A DNA stretch of 64,000 nucleotides from Methylotenera_A sp044222005 (GCA_044222005.1 JBGANY010000003.1:1-64000), one strand, 5' to 3'. Numbered from the stretch's first letter, positions 1-8,440 are shown. A program made the numbers and translations. Notes: generated by a model from the letters alone, not told the origin.

Positions 1-574
1 ACGTGCTATTGACGGTACCTTCCTGATGCCGGTAGAAGACGTATTCTCCATCTCTGGCCGTGGTACCGTGGTGACTGGCCGTATTGAGCGCGGCATTGTA
101 AAAGTCGGTGACGAAATCGAAATCGTTGGCATCAAGCCAACCCTCAAAACCACCTGTACCGGTGTGGAAATGTTCCGCAAACTGCTCGACCAAGGCCAAG
201 CCGGCGACAACGTCGGTGTACTGCTGCGCGGTACCAAACGTGAAGAAGTGGAGCGCGGTCAAGTATTGGCCAAATCCGGCTCTATCAAACCACACACCAA
301 ATTCACGGCAGAAATCTACGTGCTGGGTAAAGACGAAGGTGGCCGTCATACGCCATTCTTCCAAGGCTACCGCCCGCAATTCTACTTCCGTACCACAGAC
401 GTGACCGGTGCAGTTGAATTGCCAGCAGGTACCGAAATGGTGATGCCGGGCGACAACGTCTCCATCACCGTGACCCTGATCGCCCCGATCGCGATGGAAG
501 AAGGCTTACGCTTTGCGATTCGTGAAGGTGGCCGTACCGTCGGTGCCGGTGTGGTCGCTAAGATTATTGAATAG
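1..574 (+). CDS. tuf: Elongation factor Tu, C-terminal half (5' end outside window)
   Basis: This is the GTPase that delivers aminoacyl-tRNA to the ribosomal A site. The frame is open from base 2, so the gene begins upstream of the window. About 190 residues remain, covering EF-Tu domains 2 and 3. Near-invariant EF-Tu stretches are present, such as SGRGTVVTGRIERG and the ending VGAGVVAKIIE. The GTP-binding domain would lie before the window. The position just ahead of rpsJ is the usual place for one of the two tuf copies in betaproteobacteria (known for the group). Codon use is strongly biased towards major codons, as expected for a very highly expressed gene. Confidence 0.97.
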   Translation, partial: RAIDGTFLMPVEDVFSISGRGTVVTGRIERGIVKVGDEIEIVGIKPTLKTTCTGVEMFRKLLDQGQAGDNVGVLLRGTKREEVERGQVLAKSGSIKPHTKFTAEIYVLGKDEGGRHTPFFQGYRPQFYFRTTDVTGAVELPAGTEMVMPGDNVSITVTLIAPIAMEEGLRFAIREGGRTVGAGVVAKIIE

Positions 575-586
575 TAATTAAAATAG

Positions 587-612
587 ACGGCAGGCTTAAA
601 GTCTGCCGTTTC
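587..612 (+). terminator. Hairpin between tuf and rpsJ, weak terminator
   Basis: A 9-bp stem (587-595 with 601-609, one G-U pair, loop TTAAA) is followed by TTTC rather than a long T run. It probably attenuates read-through from tuf into the S10 operon instead of stopping it fully. No clear promoter lies between it and rpsJ. Confidence 0.5.
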
Positions 613-632
613 GCTCTTTAAAGGAAAAGTAA

Positions 633-941
633 ATGGCAGCTCAAAAAATTCGTATTCGCTTGAAAGCATTTGATTATCGCTTGATCGATCAATCTGCTCA
701 AGAGATCGTAGAAACAGCAAAGCGTACAGGCGCAGTAGTTAAAGGTCCGGTGCCATTGCCAACACGTATTGAACGCTTTGATATTTTGCGTTCACCGCAC
801 GTGAACAAGACATCGCGCGACCAGTTTGAGATTCGCACGCACCAACGTTTGATGGATATTGTTGATCCAACTGATAAAACAGTGGATGCTTTAATGAAGC
901 TGGATTTGCCAGCAGGCGTGGATGTCGAGATTAAGTTGTAA
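633..941 (+). CDS. rpsJ: 30S ribosomal protein S10
   Basis: S10 belongs to the head of the 30S subunit and also acts as NusE in transcription antitermination. The 102 residues are the family length and begin MAAQKIRIRLKAFDYRLID. The RGP-type loop core (LPTRIERFDILRSPHVNKTSRDQ in part) is conserved. It is the first gene of the S10 operon. An AAAGGA Shine-Dalgarno lies 8 bases ahead of the ATG. A 103-bp gap containing a promoter follows before rplC. Confidence 0.98.
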   Translation: MAAQKIRIRLKAFDYRLIDQSAQEIVETAKRTGAVVKGPVPLPTRIERFDILRSPHVNKTSRDQFEIRTHQRLMDIVDPTDKTVDALMKLDLPAGVDVEIKL

Positions 942-949
942 TTAAGTTG

Positions 950-978
950 TTGTAAAAAAATTGTGAGTTCGGTATAAT
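950..978 (+). promoter_or_regulatory. Sigma-70 promoter ahead of rplC
   Basis: TTGTAA at 950-955 and TATAAT at 973-978 are separated by exactly 17 bases, 67 bases before the rplC start. It gives the rplC-rpsQ genes a transcription start independent of rpsJ. Seen by eye only; no transcript data. Confidence 0.7.
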
Positions 979-1044
979 CCGCGCTCTTTCATAGAAGTCG
1001 GTCAATTGTAATCGACTTTTTTAACTAAAAATAAGGATACGATC

Positions 1045-1704
1045 ATGAGCTTAGGGCTTATTGGTCGCAAGGTGGGTATGACCCGCGTGTTTACTGAAGA
1101 TGGCGCAAGCATCCCGGTAACCGTGCTCGAAGTCGTTCCTAACCGTGTGACGCAGATCAAGACTGTCGCGAGCGATGGCTATACAGGCCTTCAGGTTGCT
1201 CACGGCGAACGTCGTGCTAGCCGCATCAACAAAGCGCTTACCGGGCATTACGCCAAAGCGGGCGTTGCTGCAGGCGCTGGCATCAAAGAATTCAGTGTTT
1301 CTGCTGATGTGCTAGGCAACTACCAGGTTGGCGGCAATGTCACAGTGGAAATTTTCTCTGCAGGTCAATTGGTAGACGTGACAGGCACCTCGATCGGTAA
1401 GGGTTTTGCTGGCGCCATTAAACGCCACCATTTTAGCTCTAACCGTGCATCCCATGGTAACTCACGCTCACATAACGTGCCTGGCTCAATCGGTATGGCG
1501 CAGGATCCGGGTCGAGTATTCCCTGGTAAACGCATGCCTGGCCATTTGGGCGATGTTAAGGTGACTACGCAAAATCTGGAAATCGTGCGCGTGGATGCTG
1601 AACGTAACCTGCTTTTGATCAAAGGTGCAATCCCAGGCTCTAAAGGCGGCGATGTAGTAGTGCGCCCTGCAATTAAGGCCAAGCTCCAGAAAGTGAGGGG
1701 CTAA
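1045..1704 (+). CDS. rplC: 50S ribosomal protein L3
   Basis: L3 is an early-assembly 23S rRNA binder near the peptidyl transferase centre. The 219 residues begin MSLGLIGRKVGMTRVF, the typical L3 start. The SIGMAQDPGRVFPGKRMPGHLG region is conserved in part; its Gln is the usual PrmB methylation site (family knowledge). AAGGA precedes the ATG. Three bases separate it from rplD, so translation is probably coupled. Confidence 0.98.
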   Translation: MSLGLIGRKVGMTRVFTEDGASIPVTVLEVVPNRVTQIKTVASDGYTGLQVAHGERRASRINKALTGHYAKAGVAAGAGIKEFSVSADVLGNYQVGGNVTVEIFSAGQLVDVTGTSIGKGFAGAIKRHHFSSNRASHGNSRSHNVPGSIGMAQDPGRVFPGKRMPGHLGDVKVTTQNLEIVRVDAERNLLLIKGAIPGSKGGDVVVRPAIKAKLQKVRG

Positions 1705-1707
1705 ATC

Positions 1708-2334
1708 ATGGAACTCAAATTAATCGATAAGAATGGTAAAGCTGCTAAAAAAGGCGTTGCCGTTTCTGATGTGACTTTTGGTCGCGCATTCAACGAAGCT
1801 TTAGTGCATCAAGTGGTTGTAGCGTACATGGCGAATGCCCGTACTGCGACACGTGCACAGAAAGGCCGTGATAACGTAGCGCATACTACGCATAAACCAT
1901 ATGCTCAAAAGGGCACTGGTAATGCACGTGCAGGTATGACGTCAAGCCCGATCTGGCGTGGAGGCGGTCGCGCTTTCCCCAACAGCCCTAACGAAAATTT
2001 CAGCCATAAAGTAAACCGTAAGGCTTACCGTGCCGGCATGCAAACGATTCTATCTGAACTGGTGCGTCAAGAGCGTATTGCCGTGGTGGAAGAGTTTAAG
2101 GTGGAAACACCAAAAACCAAGCAGTTTGTAGAAAAAATCAATGGCTTGGGTTATGCGGATGGCGTGTTGTTGCTGACAGATGGATTTGATGAGAATTTGT
2201 ATCTTTCTTCACGCAACTTGACCAATGTCATGGTAGTGGAAGTGCAATATGCGGACCCAGTGAGTCTGGTGCGTTTCCCAAAAGTGCTGGCAACTGCTGG
2301 TGCGGTGAAGAAGCTTGAGGAGATGTTAGCATGA
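1708..2334 (+). CDS. rplD: 50S ribosomal protein L4
   Basis: L4 lines the nascent-peptide tunnel. In E. coli it also represses its own S10 operon; whether that holds here cannot be seen. The 208 residues include the tunnel-loop sequence QKGTGNARAG and WRGGGRAF. Its TGA overlaps the first ATG of rplW. Confidence 0.98.
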   Translation: MELKLIDKNGKAAKKGVAVSDVTFGRAFNEALVHQVVVAYMANARTATRAQKGRDNVAHTTHKPYAQKGTGNARAGMTSSPIWRGGGRAFPNSPNENFSHKVNRKAYRAGMQTILSELVRQERIAVVEEFKVETPKTKQFVEKINGLGYADGVLLLTDGFDENLYLSSRNLTNVMVVEVQYADPVSLVRFPKVLATAGAVKKLEEMLA

Positions 2335-2645
2335 TGAGCGCTATTACTAAGACTCAAGATCGTTTGCTGCAGGTTATTCTTGCGCCGCAAATTACTGAAA
2401 AAGCAACGTACATTGCTGACAAGCATCAGCAAATCGCTTTCAAAGTGCGTACTGATGCAACCAAGCCTGAAATCAAGGCGGCTGTAGAGCTGGTCTTTAA
2501 GGTGGAAGTTGAGTCGGTTGCCGTGATTAATGTCGGCGGTAAAACCAAACGTGCTGGCCGCAGTATGGGCAAGCGTAGCGACTGGAAAAAAGCGTATGTC
2601 AGCTTGAAGCCAGGTCAAGAAATTAACTTCGCAGCGGGCGAATAA
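2331..2645 (+). CDS. rplW: 50S ribosomal protein L23
   Basis: L23 sits at the exit of the peptide tunnel and docks trigger factor and SRP. It has 104 residues, with a typical LAPQITEKAT start of the conserved core. The first ATG (2331) overlaps the rplD stop as ATGA, and a second ATG follows at once at 2334; either could be used. The conserved NVGGKTKRAG...GKRSDWKKAYV region is present. Confidence 0.97.
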   Translation: MMSAITKTQDRLLQVILAPQITEKATYIADKHQQIAFKVRTDATKPEIKAAVELVFKVEVESVAVINVGGKTKRAGRSMGKRSDWKKAYVSLKPGQEINFAAGE

Positions 2646-2656
2646 GGAGAGAAGAC

Positions 2657-3490
2657 ATGGCATTAGTAAAAGTCAAACCAACTTCCCCCGGCCGTCGTGG
2701 TGTACTGAAAGTCGTTACACCGGATTTGTATAAAGGCAAGCCACACGCGCCGCTGTTGGAAAGTCAAAGTAAAAATGCAGGCCGTAATAACAACGGCCGC
2801 ATCACGACGCGTCACCAAGGTGGCGGTCATAAGCAACATTACCGCGTGATAGATTTCCGTCGTAATAAAGACGGCATTCCTGCGAGCGTAGAGCGTATTG
2901 AGTACGATCCAAATCGTACAGCTAATATCGCTTTGCTTTGCTACGCGGATGGTGAGCGTCGCTATATTATCGCGCCGCGTGGTATAGCTGCAGGTGCACA
3001 ATTGATCAGCGGTGCTGAAGCGCCAATTAAAGTGGGTAATGCATTGCCGCTGCGCAACATCCCAGTCGGTAGCACGATTCACTGTATCGAATTGCAACCT
3101 GGTAAGGGTGCGCAAATCGCCCGTTCTGCAGGCACGTCTGTACAGTTGCTGGCGCGTGAAGGTGCTTATGCCCAGTTGCGCTTACGTTCTGGCGAAGTTC
3201 GCCGCGTGCATGTGGATTGCAAAGCGACTTTAGGCGAAGTGGGTAATGAAGAACACTCGCTGCGTTCTATCGGTAAAGCTGGTGCGATGCGCTGGCGCGG
3301 TGTTCGTCCGACCGTTCGCGGCGTGGTGATGAACCCGATTGATCACCCGCATGGAGGTGGTGAAGGCCGTACTGCTGCAGGTATGAACCCGGTCAGCCCG
3401 TGGGGTGTTAAAACTAAGGGTTATCGTACACGTAGCAACAAGCGTACTGATAATATGCGCGTTAGTCGTCGTCCAAGGAATGTAAGGTAA
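2657..3490 (+). CDS. rplB: 50S ribosomal protein L2
   Basis: L2 is a core 23S rRNA protein needed for subunit association and peptidyl transfer. The 277 residues are normal length. The C-terminal block with GVVMNPIDHPHGGGEGR, including the functionally key His, is intact. AAGGAGAG lies 8 bases before the ATG. Five bases separate it from rpsS. Confidence 0.99.
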   Translation: MALVKVKPTSPGRRGVLKVVTPDLYKGKPHAPLLESQSKNAGRNNNGRITTRHQGGGHKQHYRVIDFRRNKDGIPASVERIEYDPNRTANIALLCYADGERRYIIAPRGIAAGAQLISGAEAPIKVGNALPLRNIPVGSTIHCIELQPGKGAQIARSAGTSVQLLAREGAYAQLRLRSGEVRRVHVDCKATLGEVGNEEHSLRSIGKAGAMRWRGVRPTVRGVVMNPIDHPHGGGEGRTAAGMNPVSPWGVKTKGYRTRSNKRTDNMRVSRRPRNVR

Positions 3491-3495
3491 TTAAT

Positions 3496-3771
3496 ATGGC
3501 ACGTTCAATTAAAAAAGGCCCATTCATTGATGGGCATTTGGCAAAAAAAGTAGAAGCCGCAGCGGCTTCGCGCGATCGTAAACCAATTAAAACCTGGTCA
3601 CGCCGCTCTACCATTCTGCCAGATTTTATTGGTTTAACCATCGCTGTGCATAATGGTAAGCAACACATTCCAGTGTTGATTTCAGAAAACATGGTTGGTC
3701 ACAAGCTCGGTGAATTTGCGTTAACACGTACATTCAAAGGCCATGCGGCTGATAGAAAAGCGAAGAAATAG
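3496..3771 (+). CDS. rpsS: 30S ribosomal protein S19
   Basis: S19 is in the 30S head and contacts the A-site tRNA and S13. The 91 residues start MARSIKKGPFIDGHL and include KTWSRRSTILPDFIGLTIAV, both diagnostic. Gene order L2-S19-L22-S3 is canonical. Confidence 0.98.
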   Translation: MARSIKKGPFIDGHLAKKVEAAAASRDRKPIKTWSRRSTILPDFIGLTIAVHNGKQHIPVLISENMVGHKLGEFALTRTFKGHAADRKAKK

Positions 3772-3780
3772 AGGCTAATG

Positions 3781-4110
3781 ATGCAAGTAACTGCAATCTT
3801 AAAGGGTGTTCACCTCTCTCCGCAAAAAGCGCGTTTGGTGGCTGATCTTGTTCGTGGCAAAAAAGTAGACCATGCACTTAACATTTTAAATTTCACACCT
3901 AAAAAAGGTGCAGAAGTGATTAAAAAAGTGGTGGAATCTGCAATTGCCAATGCTGAACATAATAATGGCGCCGATATCGACGAGTTGAAGGTGACTGCAA
4001 TTTATGTGGACAAAGGCATTGTACTTAAACGTATTCGTGCTCGTGCAAAGGGTCGCGCTGGGCGTATTATTAAACCAACCTGTCACATTCATGTGACTGT
4101 CGGTAACTAA
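3781..4110 (+). CDS. rplV: 50S ribosomal protein L22
   Basis: L22 lines the exit tunnel and is a known macrolide-resistance locus in other bacteria. It is 109 residues from the second of two adjacent ATGs. I chose 3781 because GAGG then sits six bases away and the product starts MQVTAILKGV like the family; 3778 is the alternative. The C-terminal RARAKGRAGRI beta-hairpin region is normal. Confidence 0.96.
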   Translation: MQVTAILKGVHLSPQKARLVADLVRGKKVDHALNILNFTPKKGAEVIKKVVESAIANAEHNNGADIDELKVTAIYVDKGIVLKRIRARAKGRAGRIIKPTCHIHVTVGN

Positions 4111-4119
4111 GGGATAATC

Positions 4120-4854
4120 ATGGGTCAAAAAATTCATCCAATTGGTTTCCGTCTGAGTGTCCAAAAAAATTGGGCCTCACGTTGGTACGCCAATAGCAAA
4201 AACTTCCCCGAGATGTTGCAAAGCGATATCAAGGTGCGTGAGTTTTTAAATAAAAAATTAGCCAACGCTGCGGTAAGCAAAATTATTATTGAGCGCCCAG
4301 CCAAAAATGCAAAAATCACTATTCATAGTGCACGCCCAGGCGTGGTGATTGGTAAAAAAGGCGAAGATATTGAATCTTTGCGTTCATCTCTGCAAGGCTT
4401 GATGGGCGTACCAGTGCATCTTAATATTGAAGAGGTGCGTAAGCCGGAAATTGATGCGACTTTAATTGCGCAATCAATTGCACAGCAGCTTGAAAAGCGC
4501 GTGATGTTCCGTCGCGCCATGAAACGCGCCATGCAAAACGCTATGCGTCTGGGTGCTCAAGGCATCAAGATCATGAGCTCAGGCCGCTTGAATGGCATTG
4601 AAATTGCCCGTACCGAATGGTATCGCGAAGGCCGTGTGCCGCTTCATACATTGCGTGCCGATATAGATTATGGTGTAGCAGAAGCTTCAACTACCTACGG
4701 TATCATTGGTATCAAAGTATGGGTATTTAAAGGTGAAATTTTTGCTGATAACGTACAAGCTCCTATTGGTGCAACTGCTCCAGCTGCTGCGCCTGTTGCT
4801 GAACCAGAGAAAAAAGTAAGAAAGCCGAGGGCTAAAGATGCTGCAACCGTCTAG
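4120..4854 (+). CDS. rpsC: 30S ribosomal protein S3
   Basis: S3 forms part of the mRNA entry channel, with helicase activity together with S4 and S5. The 244 residues begin MGQKIHPIGFRLSVQKNW. A KH-type RNA-binding domain lies around residues 40-110 (GVVIGKKGEDIESL). The Ala/Pro-rich, Lys-ending C-terminal tail (about 215-244) is variable in the family. Its last 17 bases overlap the start of rplP. Confidence 0.98.
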   Translation: MGQKIHPIGFRLSVQKNWASRWYANSKNFPEMLQSDIKVREFLNKKLANAAVSKIIIERPAKNAKITIHSARPGVVIGKKGEDIESLRSSLQGLMGVPVHLNIEEVRKPEIDATLIAQSIAQQLEKRVMFRRAMKRAMQNAMRLGAQGIKIMSSGRLNGIEIARTEWYREGRVPLHTLRADIDYGVAEASTTYGIIGIKVWVFKGEIFADNVQAPIGATAPAAAPVAEPEKKVRKPRAKDAATV

Positions 4855-5254
4855 ACAAAAATATCGTAAGATGCAAAAAGGACGTAACAAAGGCATTGCA
4901 ACGACAGGTAACAAAGTAAGTTTTGGTGATTTTGGATTAAAAGCGATTGGTCGCGGCCGTTTGACTGCGCGCCAAATCGAAGCCGCACGTCGTGTAATGA
5001 CACGTCACATTAAACGTGGTGGCCGCGTTTGGATTCGTATTTTCCCGGATCAGCCAATTTCTAAAAAGCCGGCTGAAGTGCGTATGGGTAACGGCAAGGG
5101 CAGTACCGAGTACTATGTAGCGCAGATCCAGCCAGGCAAAATGTTGTACGAAATGGACGGCGTGAGTGAAGAGCTTGCGCGTGAAGCGTTCCGTTTGGCG
5201 GCTGCCAAGTTGCCAATTGAAACGACATTCATGACGCGTCAACTTGGTAGTTAA
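4838..5254 (+). CDS. rplP: 50S ribosomal protein L16
   Basis: L16 organises the A-site side of the 50S subunit. The 138 residues start MLQPSRQKYRKMQKGRNKG, so the start at 4838 inside rpsC is well supported. The conserved RVWIRIFPDQP and GKGSTEYYVA segments are present. The 17-base overlap with rpsC implies translational coupling. Confidence 0.98.
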   Translation: MLQPSRQKYRKMQKGRNKGIATTGNKVSFGDFGLKAIGRGRLTARQIEAARRVMTRHIKRGGRVWIRIFPDQPISKKPAEVRMGNGKGSTEYYVAQIQPGKMLYEMDGVSEELAREAFRLAAAKLPIETTFMTRQLGS

Positions 5255-5270
5255 GGACAGGGAAGCTAAT

Positions 5271-5465
5271 ATGAAAGCCACCGATTTAAGAGCAAAAAGT
5301 GTTGATGAGTTGAATGCAGAGTTGATTGAATTGCGCCGTGCGCAGTTTTCACTCCGCATGCAAATTGCCACACAACAATTAACTAAAGTAGATCAGCTAG
5401 GTAAAGTACGCAAAGATGTAGCGCGTGTGAAGCTTGTATTGGCTGAGAAAGCGAAACAGGCATAA
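5271..5465 (+). CDS. rpmC: 50S ribosomal protein L29
   Basis: L29 is a small two-helix protein at the tunnel exit next to L23. From the ATG at 5271, preceded by GGGAAG, the product is 64 residues starting MKATDLRAKSVDELN. A longer in-frame GTG start at 5244 would add nine residues unlike any L29 and was not used. The stop shares one base with the rpsQ start (TAATG). Confidence 0.97.
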   Translation: MKATDLRAKSVDELNAELIELRRAQFSLRMQIATQQLTKVDQLGKVRKDVARVKLVLAEKAKQA

Positions 5466-5722
5466 TGATGACTGAAACGACAAAAGTAGTGCGCAGCTTA
5501 AGCGGCCGCGTTGTGAGCGACAAAATGGATAAAACCATCACTGTATTGGTTGAGCGTAAAGTAAAGCATCCGCTGATTGGTAAAGTGGTGGTGAAATCGA
5601 ACAAATTTCATGCGCACGACGAGAACAACGAGTGCAAAGAAGGTGATTTGGTCACTATTACTGAAAGCCGTCCAATGTCAAAAACAAAGACATGGGTAGT
5701 CAGCAAGGTAGTTAAAGCCTAA
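5465..5722 (+). CDS. rpsQ: 30S ribosomal protein S17
   Basis: S17 is an OB-fold protein binding 16S rRNA in the 30S body. It has 85 residues, with the family core GRVVSDKMDKTITVLVERK and the PMSKTKTW ending. It is the last gene of the S10 block. A 191-bp gap with promoter and leader structure separates it from rplN, matching the S10/spc operon boundary of E. coli. Confidence 0.98.
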   Translation: MMTETTKVVRSLSGRVVSDKMDKTITVLVERKVKHPLIGKVVVKSNKFHAHDENNECKEGDLVTITESRPMSKTKTWVVSKVVKA

Positions 5723-5751
5723 GTAAAAAGTAGTAAAAAGGTATTTTTGGC

Positions 5752-5781
5752 TTGCTACAAATCAGAAATACCCGTTATAAT
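5752..5781 (+). promoter_or_regulatory. Pspc-like sigma-70 promoter before rplN
   Basis: TTGCTA (5752-5757), an 18-base spacer and a perfect TATAAT (5776-5781). It lies at the position of the E. coli spc operon promoter and would give a leader of about 125 bases. Confidence 0.75.
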
Positions 5782-5793
5782 GTTGGACTTTTC

Positions 5794-5879
5794 GGCGCTC
5801 ATGGACTTTTAGTTCATAAAAAGCAAGCGCCCCAATACTGACCGTGGTCTATTGGCCGTTTAAAAATATAACGGCTGGT
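5794..5879 (+). promoter_or_regulatory. Structured leader of the rplN (spc) operon
   Basis: Two stem-loops lie between the promoter and rplN: GGCGCT (5794-5799) with AGCGCC (5826-5831), and GCCGTT (5855-5860) with AACGGC (5870-5875), the latter extended by G-U pairs. A ribosomal-protein binding leader is an inference. In E. coli the spc control site (S8) lies further downstream, near rplE. Confidence 0.4.
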
Positions 5880-5913
5880 GTTGGTTTAACGGATTAAGTT
5901 GGAGATTATTCTC

Positions 5914-6282
5914 ATGATTCAAATGCAATCTCGGCTGGAAGTTGCCGATAACACTGGTGCCCGCTCTGTGCAGTGCATCAAGGTGCTAGGTGGCTCAAAG
6001 CGTCGTTACGCCGGTATAGGCGACATTATCAAGGTCAGCATTAAAGATGCTGCACCGCGTGGTCGCGTTAAAAAAGGTGAAGTTTACAGTGCTGTTGTGG
6101 TGCGTACTGCAAAAGGCGTGCGCCGCCCGGATGGTTCGTTGGTTAAATTCGATACCAACGCTGCCGTGTTACTCAACAATAAGTTAGAACCGATTGGCAC
6201 CCGTATTTTCGGCCCAGTGACGCGCGAGCTGCGTAGTGAGCGTTTCATGAAAATCGTTTCTCTTGCACCTGAAGTATTGTAA
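5914..6282 (+). CDS. rplN: 50S ribosomal protein L14
   Basis: L14 is a beta-barrel protein at the subunit interface that contacts 16S helix 14. From the ATG at 5914 the product is exactly 122 residues, the family length, starting MIQMQSRLEVADNTGARS. GGAG lies upstream. A longer in-frame start at 5899 is rejected. First gene of the spc-type operon. Confidence 0.98.
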   Translation: MIQMQSRLEVADNTGARSVQCIKVLGGSKRRYAGIGDIIKVSIKDAAPRGRVKKGEVYSAVVVRTAKGVRRPDGSLVKFDTNAAVLLNNKLEPIGTRIFGPVTRELRSERFMKIVSLAPEVL

Positions 6283-6296
6283 GGGTGGGGAATAAA

Positions 6297-6614
6297 ATGA
6301 GCAAAATTCATAAAGGCGACCAGGTCGTTCTAAATACAGGTAAAGACAAAGGCAAGCGCGGCACAGTGCTGCGTGTGCTTGACTCAGGTCATGTGGTAGT
6401 TGAAGGCATTAATGTAGCTAAAAAACATGCCAAACCTAACCCGATGAAAGGCATTACTGGCGGCATTATCAACAAAGAAATGCCGGTAGATATTTCAAAC
6501 GTTGCGTTATTTAATAGTGCAACACAAAAAGCTGACCGTGTAGGTTACAAAACATTGAAAGACGGCCGCAAGGTGCGTGTATTCAAGTCTAACGGCGAAA
6601 CAGTGGACGCATAG
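6297..6614 (+). CDS. rplX: 50S ribosomal protein L24
   Basis: L24 starts 50S assembly and carries a KOW motif (about residues 4-35: KIHKGDQVVLNTGKDKGKRG in part). The start at ATG 6297, after GGGTGGGG, gives 105 residues; the in-frame GTG at 6285 lies inside the Shine-Dalgarno and was not used. Confidence 0.97.
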   Translation: MSKIHKGDQVVLNTGKDKGKRGTVLRVLDSGHVVVEGINVAKKHAKPNPMKGITGGIINKEMPVDISNVALFNSATQKADRVGYKTLKDGRKVRVFKSNGETVDA

Positions 6615-6622
6615 GATAAATC

Positions 6623-7162
6623 ATGGCGCGCTTAAAACAATTCTATAAAGACTCAGTCGTTAAAAAAATGACCGAGAAATTTGGCTACACTTCGATCATG
6701 CAAGTGCCTCGCATTGAAAAAATCACCTTGAATATGGGTGTGGGCGAAGCGGTTGCGGATAAAAAAGTGATGGAAAATGCAGTTGGTGATATGGAAAAAA
6801 TCGCTGGTCAAAAAGTCATTGTGACCAAAGCGAAGAAATCTGTTGCGGCTTTTAAAATTCGTGATGATTATCCTGTTGGCTGTAAAGTCACCCTGCGTCG
6901 CGAACGTATGTATGAATTCCTGGATCGTCTGATTACAGTTGCGATTCCACGCATTCGTGATTTCCGCGGCATTCCCGCAAAATCATTTGACGGCCGCGGC
7001 AATTACAATATGGGCGTGAAAGAGCAAATCATATTCCCAGAAATTGAATATGACAAAATCGACGCGATTCGCGGCATGAACATTACGATAACTACAACGG
7101 CAAAAACAGACGAAGAGGCCAAGGCACTTTTGGCGGCGTTTAGTTTTCCTTTTAGAGGTTAA
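6623..7162 (+). CDS. rplE: 50S ribosomal protein L5
   Basis: L5 binds 5S rRNA and contacts P-site tRNA. The 179 residues are the usual length, with conserved PRIEKITLNMGVGEA near residue 30 and the RDFRGIPAKSFDGRGNYNMG block around 110-130. It starts nine bases after rplX and ends four bases before rpsN. Confidence 0.98.
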   Translation: MARLKQFYKDSVVKKMTEKFGYTSIMQVPRIEKITLNMGVGEAVADKKVMENAVGDMEKIAGQKVIVTKAKKSVAAFKIRDDYPVGCKVTLRRERMYEFLDRLITVAIPRIRDFRGIPAKSFDGRGNYNMGVKEQIIFPEIEYDKIDAIRGMNITITTTAKTDEEAKALLAAFSFPFRG

Positions 7163-7165
7163 GAC

Positions 7166-7471
7166 ATGGCAAAAACATGTATGACAGAGCGCGAGCTTAA
7201 ACGCCGCGAAACCGTGAAAAAATTCGCAGCAAAACGCGATGCTTTGAACGCAGTTATCAACGATCAGAAAGCCAGTGCTGAAGATCGTCGCGATGCGCGT
7301 TCGAAATTGCAAAGTCTGCCACGTAATTCAAGCCCTGTGCGCTTGCGCAACCGCTGCGCACTCACGGGTCGTCCACGTGGTGTTTTCAGTAAATTTGGTA
7401 TTGCGCGTAGTAAATTGCGCGATTTGATGATGAGTGGCCAGGTGCCAGGCGTCACCAAAGCTAGCTGGTAA
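7166..7471 (+). CDS. rpsN: 30S ribosomal protein S14, zinc-free form
   Basis: S14 is in the 30S head. The 101-residue long form has RNRCALTGRPRGVFSKFG but lacks the CxxC pairs, so it is the zinc-independent type common in proteobacteria. The insertion at about 30-60 is typical of this form. Confidence 0.98.
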   Translation: MAKTCMTERELKRRETVKKFAAKRDALNAVINDQKASAEDRRDARSKLQSLPRNSSPVRLRNRCALTGRPRGVFSKFGIARSKLRDLMMSGQVPGVTKASW

Positions 7472-7486
7472 CGGGGGAATAGATTT

Positions 7487-7882
7487 ATGAGTATGAGTGA
7501 TCCGATTGCCGATATGCTAACGCGTATTCGTAACGCACAAAGTGTAAACAAACTATCAGTTTCTATGCCAGCTTCTAAACTCAAAGGCGCTATCGCCAGC
7601 GTGTTAAAAGATGAGGGCTACATTGACGATTTTGCAGTGCATGCAAATGACGGCAAGCCGGTGTTAAGCATCAGCTTGAAATATTATGCAGGCCGTCCTG
7701 TGATTGAGAAGATTGATCGTGTAAGCAAGCCTGGTCTTCGCGTTTACAAGGGAAGTCAAAATATCCCTAAAGTAATGAATGGCCTTGGTGTGACAATATT
7801 GTCTACATCCAAGGGTGTAATGACAGATCGTAAAGCACAGGCGGCCGGTATCGGCGGCGAAGTGCTGTGCGTAGTGGCTTAA
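7487..7882 (+). CDS. rpsH: 30S ribosomal protein S8
   Basis: S8 binds central-domain 16S rRNA and in E. coli represses the spc operon. It has 131 residues starting MSMSDPIADMLTRIRNAQ, with the C-terminal STSKGVMTDRKA signature. GGGGGAA precedes the start by about nine bases. Confidence 0.98.
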   Translation: MSMSDPIADMLTRIRNAQSVNKLSVSMPASKLKGAIASVLKDEGYIDDFAVHANDGKPVLSISLKYYAGRPVIEKIDRVSKPGLRVYKGSQNIPKVMNGLGVTILSTSKGVMTDRKAQAAGIGGEVLCVVA

Positions 7883-7892
7883 GGAGAAGCAA

Positions 7893-8426
7893 ATGTCACG
7901 TGTTGCTAAAAACCCGGTCCCTATTCCAGCTAAAGTTGAGGTGGCGCTAAGTGCAAACAATATCGCTGTAAGCGGCCCATTGGGCAAGCTCTCACATCCA
8001 TTGACGGATGCGGTTGAGTTGAAGCGTGAAGGTGACACCATTACTTTTGCCGCAACCAGCGACAGTCAGCATTCCCGCGCTATGTCGGGTACATTGCGTG
8101 CACTGGTGGCGAATATGGTTCAAGGTGTTTCAGTCGGCTTTACGCGTAAACTCACATTGGTGGGTGTTGGCTATAAAGCCAATGCGCAAGGCGCAATGCT
8201 TAACCTGGAATTAGGTTATTCACACCCGATCAATCACAAAATGCCTGCGGGCGTTACAGTGCAGACGCCTACGCCGACAGAAGTGATTTTGACTGGTTTT
8301 GATAAACAGGTCATTGGTCAGATCGCCGCTCAGATTCGTTCATACCGTGCACCAGAGCCTTACAAGGGCAAGGGTGTTCGCTATGCAGATGAAGTGGTAG
8401 CGATTAAAGAAACCAAGAAAAAATAA
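7893..8426 (+). CDS. rplF: 50S ribosomal protein L6
   Basis: L6 lies near the elongation-factor site at the base of the L7/L12 stalk. The 177 residues are the standard two-domain protein, beginning MSRVAKNPVPIPAKVEV and containing RAPEPYKGKGVRYADE near the end. TAAGGAGA precedes the ATG. Confidence 0.98.
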   Translation: MSRVAKNPVPIPAKVEVALSANNIAVSGPLGKLSHPLTDAVELKREGDTITFAATSDSQHSRAMSGTLRALVANMVQGVSVGFTRKLTLVGVGYKANAQGAMLNLELGYSHPINHKMPAGVTVQTPTPTEVILTGFDKQVIGQIAAQIRSYRAPEPYKGKGVRYADEVVAIKETKKK

Positions 8427-8440
8427 TTAGGGCTTAAAAA

